DNA of 64,000 nucleotides from Limnohabitans lacus (GTDB lineage Bacteria > Pseudomonadota > Gammaproteobacteria > Burkholderiales > Burkholderiaceae_C), in NCBI RefSeq assembly GCF_030053395.1, contig NZ_JASGBH010000009.1, positions 62,001-126,000 of the forward strand, in the 5' to 3' direction. Position 1 is the stretch's first letter. Each line of letters begins with the position of its first letter. The translations under genes were made by a program, and so were the position numbers. This document shows positions 16,574-24,089 of this stretch, piece after piece. The notes under the pieces were generated by a model that made no database searches, was not told the origin of the DNA, and saw only the letters and a program-made list of their open reading frames with translations.

Positions 16574-18129
16574 GCTGCTCTCCTTACTCTTGTTCGCTCT
16601 GCCATCCCGTACAGGTAATCGAGGTTTTCAAATCGGTAGGTCTCGAACTCGATCCCGTTGCGATCGGCCAGGGTGAAGCCCTTGTTGCCAAAGTCCAGAC
16701 TTGGCAGGAGGTAGTAGTCCAGTGCCGACTGATTTGATTCATCCAGACGCACGGCCACAGTGATGTCTGGTTGAAGGCTGCTGTCAAAGCGAACCTTCCA
16801 TCGCCTCGTGCCCGTCTCATAGACCTGGCAGCGGGACAGAACGATCGAGACCGTGAATTCACGGTTGATGTTGAGCAGGTCGGTGCTGTTGTCCCGCTCG
16901 GTCAGCCCGCCAATCTCCCTGATCTTTTGCTCGGTCTCCCGGATGATTTGCGGGTGCATCTGGCGCAAGAAGCGATTGACCTCCAGGTAGCGGTAGTCCC
17001 GATCCGGGTTGAACCCCACGGCTTGATAGGCACGCGTCAGGCTGCCAAAGCGGTGGATGTAGGCAGACGTCGATGGCATGCCCTCTGTCTCATTGATGAT
17101 CAGACCGGACAGCAAGCCTCGGCTTTGGTACAGGCTGCGCAGTTTCTCGATGAGTTCTTCATCCGTGAAGCGGTGATTCCTGGCTCTGATCATTCCCTGA
17201 ACCGTGTAGAACGCTTCGCCCGGGACGATGGCCTCGAAGGCGGATTCTTTCTTGATCCACATCTGGTGGTCGTTCACAACCCGGTGTTTCTTGAGCTTGA
17301 AGGAAATCCGGTTGTAGACGTTGTTGCCGATGTATTTCTCGTTGGTGAGCACTTGATGGACCGTGGCTCGGGTCCAGGGTCTGTCTAGATCGGTGGTTAC
17401 CCCCTGTGCATTGAGGCGCTTGGCAATCTCCGCTTCCAGGACACCGTCGTTGATGAACCAGTCATAGATCTGGTTGACGATGCGCACCTCCTCATCAGGG
17501 CCGGGCATCAGAATCACTCGATCGGTCTGCAGGCTCTTGTGCTCGCCACGGGAGAGTTCGCCCTTCATGGAGCCAGTTTGATCGATCAGCACGCGACGCA
17601 GGCCATAACCTGCGGGGCCGCCCTGGCGATAACCGAGTTCGATCAGGCGGCACTGCCCGGCAAAGACCTTGGTGGAGAGCTCCCGGCTGTACTCACCGGC
17701 CATGGCCCGTTTGACGCCCTTGACGATGGTGGAGACGGGGGAGCCATCGTTTTCGAATTGCTCTGCACAATAAGTTACCGTGATGCCTTTGCGCTTGCAG
17801 ATGTACTCGTAGTAGGCGCTCTCGTCCGCATCCTGGAACCGCCCCCAGCGGCTGATGTCATAGACCAGGATGATCTGAAAATCCGCCTGTCCGGACTCGA
17901 CGACCCGGATCAGTTCCTGCAGCCCAACCCGCCCCTCGATGCGCAGGCCGCTTTTGCCTTCATCGGCGTAGGTCCGAATGATCTCGATGCCACGGCGCTC
18001 GGCGTACTCGGTGATCTTGTCTGCTTGATTCTCAGTGGAGTACTGCTGATGCTCGGTGGACATGCGGACGTACTTGACCGCCTTGAAGATGGATTTCTGG
18101 GTTCCGCCCCCGTCGTGTTGTTGTGCCAT
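16570..18129 (-). CDS. large serine recombinase
   Basis: A 519-residue site-specific recombinase. The resolvase domain starts KYVRMSTEHQQYSTENQ with the probable nucleophile Ser24, then YADEGKSGLRIEGR and LVYDISRWGRFQDADE. The recombinase domain follows (GGPAGYGLRR and PWTRATVHQVLTNEKYIGN). C-terminal helices replace the usual zinc-ribbon/coiled coil, so the subtype is unusual. It is the first gene of the operon with two ParB-like genes and DUF3987. Confidence 0.88.
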   Translation of the reverse strand: MAQQHDGGGTQKSIFKAVKYVRMSTEHQQYSTENQADKITEYAERRGIEIIRTYADEGKSGLRIEGRVGLQELIRVVESGQADFQIILVYDISRWGRFQDADESAYYEYICKRKGITVTYCAEQFENDGSPVSTIVKGVKRAMAGEYSRELSTKVFAGQCRLIELGYRQGGPAGYGLRRVLIDQTGSMKGELSRGEHKSLQTDRVILMPGPDEEVRIVNQIYDWFINDGVLEAEIAKRLNAQGVTTDLDRPWTRATVHQVLTNEKYIGNNVYNRISFKLKKHRVVNDHQMWIKKESAFEAIVPGEAFYTVQGMIRARNHRFTDEELIEKLRSLYQSRGLLSGLIINETEGMPSTSAYIHRFGSLTRAYQAVGFNPDRDYRYLEVNRFLRQMHPQIIRETEQKIREIGGLTERDNSTDLLNINREFTVSIVLSRCQVYETGTRRWKVRFDSSLQPDITVAVRLDESNQSALDYYLLPSLDFGNKGFTLADRNGIEFETYRFENLDYLYGMAERTRVRRAA

Positions 18130-18213
18130 GTTGCATCGTTGTCCATTGTTTTTGTGGAGAAATTGACCCGGCCAGCCCCCTTCGGGCGCATCTCGGTGCG
18201 CAGTAGGGGGAGG

Positions 18214-18259
18214 CCAGAAGTACTCCCTGCCATAAGGTAGCGGGAGTACTCGCGTCTGG
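18214..18259. repeat. inverted repeat between the recombinase and zinc-protein genes
   Basis: AGTACTCCC at 18219-18227 and GGGAGTACT at 18242-18250 form a perfect 9-base inverted repeat with a 14-base loop. CCAGA (18214) and TCTGG (18255) extend it, with a 4-base offset. It lies in the 134-base gap 5' of the serine recombinase and after the zinc-protein stop. Candidate roles are recombinase operator, attachment site, or transcription terminator without a T-run. Confidence 0.55.
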
Positions 18260-18263
18260 CTAT

Positions 18264-18731
18264 CTAGTCATCTCTTGATGAATCCAAAATCGGGCTGTAA
18301 CCCGCATGGATGCTGGAAAGTTCAACAATCCACACGTCCATCTTGACGTTTCGAGGTTCGGCAAGCACTTTGATGCGGAACACCCCGTCAAATAAGGCTT
18401 TTTTGAGGTTTTGGGGTTCAGTTAACGAATCCATCTTGATCGACGCTTGCAGGAGCTCCCGACCAAGAAAATCTTGTTCTGCGGGGTCTGAATTCCCATA
18501 ATCGGGCCCGGTTTGACGCAGTTCGCGCCAATAGTCGGGGTTCTTTTCGGTCCAGGCCTTCTGAGCACGTGACTGATTGGCCCTGTAGTCGGGGTCCGAT
18601 TGCAGGCGGTTTTTCTGCCATTGCTTGCGGCGCTCTTTCTGGCAATTGGGCTTGGAGCAGTAGGTCTGTTTGGGCACCTGTGGCGCAGGCGTGAACAGGT
18701 CATTGCAGTGGGCACAGCGAAGTCTTTGCAT
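18264..18731 (-). CDS. small zinc-ribbon-like protein upstream of the recombinase cassette
   Basis: A 156-residue protein. The N-terminus carries CAHCNDLF and YCSKPNCQKERRKQW, which could bind zinc (Cys pairs about 20 residues apart). It then has repeats NRLQSDPDYRANQSRAQKAW and NPDYWRELRQ. I know this only as a recurring uncharacterised family next to recombinase/ParB genes. The ATG at 18729-18731 starts directly at the Cys region; longer in-frame starts to 18839 have no homology. Confidence 0.7.
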   Translation of the reverse strand: MQRLRCAHCNDLFTPAPQVPKQTYCSKPNCQKERRKQWQKNRLQSDPDYRANQSRAQKAWTEKNPDYWRELRQTGPDYGNSDPAEQDFLGRELLQASIKMDSLTEPQNLKKALFDGVFRIKVLAEPRNVKMDVWIVELSSIHAGYSPILDSSRDD

Positions 18732-18886
18732 GGAGGGTCTCCAGTAGTTGATGGACTGGAAACATTGCTCGGACAGTGCCAACTCCATTAGGCATGTTGA
18801 GGAGTTGTTAAAGATCGTTTTAATTGCCTTGCGCAACATTAAAGAAGTCTTTAAAATGAAAGAATCAAATTAAAGGAACCTTGTTC
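18732..18886. promoter_or_regulatory. divergent regulatory region between the zinc protein and Fic genes
   Basis: An AT-rich 155-base divergent region. TTAAAG (18839-18844) and CTTTAA (18849-18854) form an inverted repeat, and AAAGGA (about 18872-18877) is the ribosome site for the Fic gene. Promoters for both directions are expected here, but no confident -35/-10 pair can be named. Confidence 0.4.
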
Positions 18887-20065
18887 ATGAAGCGGGCCAC
18901 CGGAACCTATGTCGAATCCACCACCCTTGGTGAGGTGGTGAAGGCGTTCGTCCCGAATGCACTGCCGCCGAGCAAGCCAGCGCTGGAGCCAGAGGTCTTT
19001 GCGGAGCTGAACCACCGGGCTGAGATGGCCCTGGCTCGCCTGTCGGGCGTCTCGGGATTGGTTCCGTCTGTGGACTGGCTCCTCTACAGCGCGATCCGTA
19101 AGGAGGCCTTGCTGACCTCCCAGATCGAAGGAACGCAAGCCACGATCACGGACCTGTTTGATGATGAGGCTGGGATTGAGGTGAGCAATACCGACGACGT
19201 CGAGGAAGTCACCAACTACATCGCTGCCTACCGGCTGGTGAGGGACAACCTGCGCGACCCCAAAGGGTTGCCCATCAGCGTTCGACTACTCTGCAAAGCC
19301 CACAAGCTTCTACTCAACGGAGTTCGTGGGACGGGCAAACAACCAGGCGCTTTGCGGCGCTCTCAAAACTGGCTCGGTGGAACCCGGCCAGGCAACGCCG
19401 TTTTCGTGCCTCCGCCAGCGGACAAGGTCCAGGTCCTGATGAGCGATCTGGAGAAGTTCATTCATGACCAACCGCGCAAGGACGAGGAAGTTTCTGGTCA
19501 GGGCAGGGGGCTGCCGCCTCTTGTCGGGATTGCACTTGCCCACGCTCAGTTCGAGACGATTCACCCGTTCCTGGATGGCAATGGCCGTATCGGGCGTCTG
19601 CTGATTTCGGCTCTACTGGAAGACTTGGGACTTTTACCTGAGCCGCTGATGTACTTGAGTGGCTACTTGAAGGAGCACCAGAGCGAGTACTACCGCCTGC
19701 TGTCCGGGATCCGGGTAGACGGAGATTGGGAGTCCTGGGTTCGCTTCTTCCTGGAGGGCGTCCAAGTCGCTGCCAACCAAGCCGAGGAGAACATCGTCAA
19801 GATCGCCTCTTTGGTTGCCGCAGACCGCAGGAAACTCCTGGAAGCGACAAAGAGCGGAGCGGCCGCATATCGCCTTTTTGAGATGCTGCCGATGATGCCT
19901 CGCTTTACGGTAGACCGGGTGAAGACCGCTCTGGGGACGACCTTCCCAACCGCCAATGCAGCGGTGAAGACGCTAGAGGAATTAGGCCTGATCACGGAGA
20001 CGACTGGGAACAAAAAGAACCGGAGTTTCAGCTATGACCGCTACATTAAGTTGTTGTCAGCCTGA
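18887..20065 (+). CDS. Fic family protein (full length, class II autoinhibited)
   Basis: A 392-residue Fic protein, predicted to transfer AMP (or another nucleotide) to target hydroxyls. The canonical motif HPFLDGNGRIGR begins at His226. An N-terminal inhibitory helix motif, TSQIEG (Thr77-xxx-Glu81-Gly82), marks a class II self-inhibited Fic. An N-terminal Fic_N region and a C-terminal winged helix are also present. ATG 18887 is chosen over TTG 18881 because AAAGGA is correctly spaced from it. It differs from the chimeric Fic at 11699, which lacks the inhibitory region. Confidence 0.88.
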   Translation: MKRATGTYVESTTLGEVVKAFVPNALPPSKPALEPEVFAELNHRAEMALARLSGVSGLVPSVDWLLYSAIRKEALLTSQIEGTQATITDLFDDEAGIEVSNTDDVEEVTNYIAAYRLVRDNLRDPKGLPISVRLLCKAHKLLLNGVRGTGKQPGALRRSQNWLGGTRPGNAVFVPPPADKVQVLMSDLEKFIHDQPRKDEEVSGQGRGLPPLVGIALAHAQFETIHPFLDGNGRIGRLLISALLEDLGLLPEPLMYLSGYLKEHQSEYYRLLSGIRVDGDWESWVRFFLEGVQVAANQAEENIVKIASLVAADRRKLLEATKSGAAAYRLFEMLPMMPRFTVDRVKTALGTTFPTANAAVKTLEELGLITETTGNKKNRSFSYDRYIKLLSA

Positions 20066-20082
20066 GTGGTTAATTTCGAAAT

Positions 20083-20418
20083 ATGGCGATGCAAAAGATG
20101 AACCCGGATGAAGAGATTGCTCTCCTGCGAGATGCGCTAGACCATATTTCGAGGATTGCAAACGCAGCTCGGCAGCCAACCAAAAGACTGGATTGGATTT
20201 CCCTGCGAGCGCGAGAGGCGCTGCGCGGCGTTTCTTGGAATCGAGAGTACCTTCCTGAGCCAAAAAAGGCTTCAATGGAGGAGGTGCATGATCTGCGCGG
20301 AACGATACTTATGCTTGTGAAGGCTTGCGAATCCGATAATCTGACTGCAATATCTGCAGCGGTTGAAGAGGCAAGAAGTCAACACCCGTCGCTCTTACGC
20401 AAAATCGATGGCGTCTGA
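20083..20418 (+). CDS. hypothetical protein downstream of fic
   Basis: A 111-residue, charged, helix-rich protein with no recognised domain, 17 bases after the Fic stop and probably co-transcribed. It lacks signal peptide or membrane segments. No good ribosome site precedes ATG 20083; another ATG lies at 20098. Its association with Fic is positional only. Confidence 0.5.
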   Translation: MAMQKMNPDEEIALLRDALDHISRIANAARQPTKRLDWISLRAREALRGVSWNREYLPEPKKASMEEVHDLRGTILMLVKACESDNLTAISAAVEEARSQHPSLLRKIDGV

Positions 20419-20481
20419 TCGGTCGCTCTTGCTGTTAGCGACTAGTTGAAAATTTCTGAACCGCATTGATGGTCCTTTTCT

Positions 20482-20520
20482 GAGCATGTCCCTAGACATT
20501 GGAGCATTTCTCTAGACATG
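20482..20520. repeat. imperfect 20-bp direct repeat at the right edge of the accessory region
   Basis: GAGCATGTCCCTAGACATT (20482-20500) and GAGCATTTCTCTAGACATG (20502-20520) repeat with a 20-base period and four mismatches. Each contains CTAGACAT, and the first also holds the inverted pair ATGTC/GACAT. Such arrays suggest a protein-binding or recombination site. It marks the transition from mobile genes to the 20630 locus. Confidence 0.45.
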
Positions 20521-20570
20521 AGGGAGCGGTGGACTCGGGTTCAATTGATCAATTGGGCCACCATTTGCAA

Positions 20571-20597
20571 GGGCTCGGAAATTCTCCGAGCCCTTTT
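20571..20597 (+). terminator. intrinsic terminator
   Basis: GGGCTCGGA (20571-20579) and TCCGAGCCC (20585-20593) form a perfect 9-bp stem with a 5-base loop, followed by TTTT. The orientation fits transcription from the Fic side on the plus strand. There is no T-run on the other strand, so it is not convincingly bidirectional. Confidence 0.8.
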
Positions 20598-20629
20598 CAT
20601 CGCTCAAACTCTGAGTTTGGAAGAGGGTT

Positions 20630-21829
20630 TTAAAACCCAATTTCTCTGACCAAAACCATGAGCATTTGCCTCGCATACCGGGCGATGGGGCTTTGCCAAT
20701 TGGCATGAATAATCAGCTGGCCACGCCATGTCAGCTGTTTAAGCTCATCTGGCATCTGCAGCACTTCCAGCGTGACGCGATATACCGCGCGCTCTGGTAT
20801 CAGTTGGCCGCTCCTCTCTCGTGTCATGACATGTCCGCCCAGCAAACTTGCCAACTCTCGGCGGGGCAGAACGCGTGCGGCATCTTTGTCCACAGATATC
20901 ACCTTGAGATCCACGATCGGAGACGTCGGTCCATCGGTCAAAAATTTCGCTGATTGGCCAACTCGTACACGGGCCACATCGTCTTCGTCTAACCAGGTTT
21001 CTACTCGCCAAGGACTGGATTGGTGAACCAGCAATGCCAAATTGTCCTTTTTCCCTATCCATTGGCCCACTGTCAGGTCAGGATCAGCCAACAGAAATTG
21101 ACCGCCAAAAGGAGCTGCAGGAGCATATTGGTGTTGCTCTGCTTGCACGCCTTGCAGCTCTGCTTGGGTCGCCAGGGCGGTTTGTTCAGACACCATCCAG
21201 CGTTTGCGTAAATCATCATTAAAGGCCGAGGTCTCGGCCAGATAACGCTGTTGATCCAGTCTCAGTTTCAAGGTTTTTGCACGGCTGGCCAGCTCTGGAA
21301 CGTAAAGCTGCATCAAAGTCTGTCCAGCTGGAACCCAATCGCCATGCTTGAATGGCATGGCTTCAATCCGCGCGCCTGCTGGCACATAAATCGGCCACGA
21401 TTCTTGTGGTTTGAGGACCGCACTCACGCTGATGCGGCTTGGCAAAGGCAGCAGCAAAATGATGCACAGCAGTGCGGACCAGACTGCTGCTCGTCGGCTC
21501 CGTGAACGTAAAACGATGCGAGGCCACAAGGTGCGCCAAACAGCCAACTCCGACGCAAGTGGCTTGGCCACAAACCAAAGAATCTCTACAAAGAATAAAA
21601 AGATTCCCACCAATTTGACAAAGAAGTGATAGACCAGAATTGCAATGCCCAAAAACAACACAAGCCGGTACAACCAGGTCGCCCAGGCAAATGCGATGAT
21701 CAAGATGGCTCTGGAGCGAGACCAATGTTCGGGTGGTTCATCACCCAAGTCAAACAGCCATTCGCGCAACTTCCAGCGAGCCAGCGCAAAACTTCGTGCA
21801 TGAAGATTCGGCAAATCCAAGGCGTCCAT
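20630..21829 (-). CDS. HlyD-like membrane protein, C-terminal half of an M50-peptidase/adaptor family
   Basis: A 399-residue protein. It begins LPNLHARSFALARWKLREWL, then has two or three membrane segments (about residues 43-90) and another near 115-130 (SALLCIILLLPL). A HlyD/biotinyl-lipoyl-like periplasmic part follows (RIEAMPFKHGDWVPAGQTL). This is the layout of the C-terminal half of proteins that carry an N-terminal M50 HExxH peptidase; that half is absent, with a stop a few codons upstream of the ATG. It may be a truncated gene or a natural short form. It is divergent from the S8 protease, with start regions overlapping. Confidence 0.65.
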   Translation of the reverse strand: MDALDLPNLHARSFALARWKLREWLFDLGDEPPEHWSRSRAILIIAFAWATWLYRLVLFLGIAILVYHFFVKLVGIFLFFVEILWFVAKPLASELAVWRTLWPRIVLRSRSRRAAVWSALLCIILLLPLPSRISVSAVLKPQESWPIYVPAGARIEAMPFKHGDWVPAGQTLMQLYVPELASRAKTLKLRLDQQRYLAETSAFNDDLRKRWMVSEQTALATQAELQGVQAEQHQYAPAAPFGGQFLLADPDLTVGQWIGKKDNLALLVHQSSPWRVETWLDEDDVARVRVGQSAKFLTDGPTSPIVDLKVISVDKDAARVLPRRELASLLGGHVMTRERSGQLIPERAVYRVTLEVLQMPDELKQLTWRGQLIIHANWQSPIARYARQMLMVLVREIGF

Positions 21830-24011
21830 GAGGATATCAGATCACTGCGCAGCTGGATGTCAAACTGGCATGCGGCCAATGAATTTCTGGTGTATCAAAT
21901 TAGCAATCGTGCACCGTGCGCTTGCACGGTTCAAGCACCAGGTCATCTTTCTCTTGATAGCAGGTGTGCTCAGCGCATGCTCCGGCGGCAACTCCTCATC
22001 GGATGCAACGGGCTCAATGATGACCGGTGTCGGCGCTCAAATTTCAGAGTTGATTGGTCGCGCTCAAGACAACGAAACTGGCACCGTTTCTGTCCTGATT
22101 GATCTGGATACGGCCAACAACATCTCTGTCGCTTCTACACCAGACACGCAAGCACAATTTCTCAATCGCTTGGGTGCTGCCGTCCTCTCGGCGGGCTGCT
22201 CTCCCATCAGTGCCAGAGCACAGTCTGTCCGGGTGCCAACCAGTGCCGCTGTGGTGGGTGTTGTACTCAACGCGTGTGAGCTGGCTGCGCTGCGCACGCT
22301 GCCAGAGATCGAATCCATTGTGGAAGAAGTGACGTTGAGCCACCAACTCAGCGCCATCGATCAAGCGGTGATCGACTCCTACAACGGCGTTGAAGCTTGG
22401 CCTGCCCAGATCGGTGGGCAAGCGGTCAATTTTTCAGGCGCTAACCGTTTGGTGGCTGTGCTGGACACCGGCACAGAAGCCAATCATTCGGCTTTGAATG
22501 GCCGCGTAGTGCAAGGCACCTGTTTTTCAACACGTCTGGCTCCTGCACCTTCGGTCAATCAGATGGGGTTCTGTCCCAACCAACAAGCGCAAGATTTGCT
22601 CAGTGCCAATGCGGGGCAACCGTGCACACAAGTGCTCCCAGCAGGAAGCTCGGCAGCCAACGTTGGCGCTTGCGGTCATGGCACTGCGATGGCAGGTGCT
22701 GCGGCCATGGGCAGTGTGCTCAACCAAACAGAAGGAGGCATAGCCAAAAGTGCCAGCATCTTGCCTGTTCAAGTGTTTCGATTGGTCAATGGTGGCGTGA
22801 CGGCTGGTGGGACAGACATTTTGATGGCACTCGATTGGGTGGCTGCACAAGCGGAGCTGCGCCGACAAAACAATCTCCCTCCGATCGTCGCTGTGAACAT
22901 GAGTCTGGGCGGCGGCTCTTATGCGCAATCTTGTGACAATGCGCCCGGAATGCGACCTTTTGTGAATGTCATGAATCGACTCAAAAATGCCCAGGTCCTC
23001 ACCATGGTCGCGACCGGCAACGAAGGCCTCAGGGGATCGATTGCATTTCCAGCATGCATCAGCACTGCTGTCAAAGTTGGGGCTTCCACTTTGGGTGCCC
23101 AAGGTGTAGCGGCTTTTTCCAATGTGAGCAATTTGGTGGATATTTTTGCCATCGGCGGTCCCTACAATCTGCCGATTCCCGGACAGTCGTGGAATGCCAG
23201 TTTGCGAGGCACGTCGCCAGCCACCGCATTGGTTTCAGGTGCAGTCGCAGCGTTGAGCACAGCTGCGCCCAATGCCAGCGCGACACAAATTCAACAAGCC
23301 CTGACCACTGGCTCCAATCTCACCGTCACAGGCTTTGATGTGACCAAGCCAGGTTTGCACATCACTTCAGCGGCGCGAACGCTCTTGAATTTGCCACCAG
23401 AGCCACCCATCGATCCCGTCGTCCCGCCAACACCGTCCCCCCCCGCACCTGCGCCCATCACCACGTCCACGGGTCAAGTCTGCTTTCAACGCGGTTCAGA
23501 TTTAGGTGCCCGAACCGACTGCTATGTGACGGGTGTGACCCTGTCGATCTTCAGTGCCTATTACTCCGCCATCACCACCAACAGTGTGGGCATTGCCACA
23601 GTTTGTCCAAAGTCGACACTGAGTAACCTCAACACCAATCCCGCAACAACGCCATGCATCAGCGTGATGCCCAATCAAATCCGTGCATGGGGTGATCTGT
23701 TCATGACCTTGTTTGCGTCTTACCGAGTGCAGACGCTTCACAGCAACGAGGCTGTTTGTTTGTCCGCCGACGCAACACGCCAGGGAAATCAACTTTGTTT
23801 AGGCGCCTCGGGCAGCTTGAGCCATGTCGCCACACAGTTTCCAGGCACTGCAGAACACCTGTTTTTGCCCAGCCCGCAATATGCTGCGATTGCTTACGCA
23901 CAAAACAACCTCACAGGCACCAGTCGCCCACTGACCACTTCGCAAAGGGTTTGCGGGCTCCTTTTCAGTGCCCTCAGCTACCGTTACGGCCATCCCCTGC
24001 AAAGCGTTTAG
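21828..24011 (+). CDS. S8 (subtilisin-like) serine protease, lipoprotein
   Basis: A 727-residue subtilase. A lipobox-like LLIAGVLSAC (Cys51 from this start) suggests secretion and lipid anchoring. The catalytic triad is visible: Asp213 in VAVLDTGTE, His284 in CGHGTAMAG and Ser463 in RGTSPATALVSG. A Pro-rich linker (PPTPSPPAPAP) leads to a C-terminal region of about 180 residues with several cysteines and no recognised fold. The start could also be at 21870 or 21879; 21828 has AAGG 8 bases upstream. Its neighbour is a divergent HlyD-like gene, possibly an export partner. Confidence 0.8.
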   Translation: MRISDHCAAGCQTGMRPMNFWCIKLAIVHRALARFKHQVIFLLIAGVLSACSGGNSSSDATGSMMTGVGAQISELIGRAQDNETGTVSVLIDLDTANNISVASTPDTQAQFLNRLGAAVLSAGCSPISARAQSVRVPTSAAVVGVVLNACELAALRTLPEIESIVEEVTLSHQLSAIDQAVIDSYNGVEAWPAQIGGQAVNFSGANRLVAVLDTGTEANHSALNGRVVQGTCFSTRLAPAPSVNQMGFCPNQQAQDLLSANAGQPCTQVLPAGSSAANVGACGHGTAMAGAAAMGSVLNQTEGGIAKSASILPVQVFRLVNGGVTAGGTDILMALDWVAAQAELRRQNNLPPIVAVNMSLGGGSYAQSCDNAPGMRPFVNVMNRLKNAQVLTMVATGNEGLRGSIAFPACISTAVKVGASTLGAQGVAAFSNVSNLVDIFAIGGPYNLPIPGQSWNASLRGTSPATALVSGAVAALSTAAPNASATQIQQALTTGSNLTVTGFDVTKPGLHITSAARTLLNLPPEPPIDPVVPPTPSPPAPAPITTSTGQVCFQRGSDLGARTDCYVTGVTLSIFSAYYSAITTNSVGIATVCPKSTLSNLNTNPATTPCISVMPNQIRAWGDLFMTLFASYRVQTLHSNEAVCLSADATRQGNQLCLGASGSLSHVATQFPGTAEHLFLPSPQYAAIAYAQNNLTGTSRPLTTSQRVCGLLFSALSYRYGHPLQSV

Positions 24012-24089
24012 CCTTTTATGTTGGGAAATGTCGCTTTTCGTCGTTTCAAGTTCAATAAATTGCTAATATCAAGAAAATTGAACTTATAG

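Noticed and set aside
20530..20570. tRNA- or tmRNA-like 3' end (GGGTTCAA and GGGCCACCA) before the terminator
   Set aside because: The T-arm bases do not pair and no acceptor partner is visible upstream, so it is not a supportable RNA gene.
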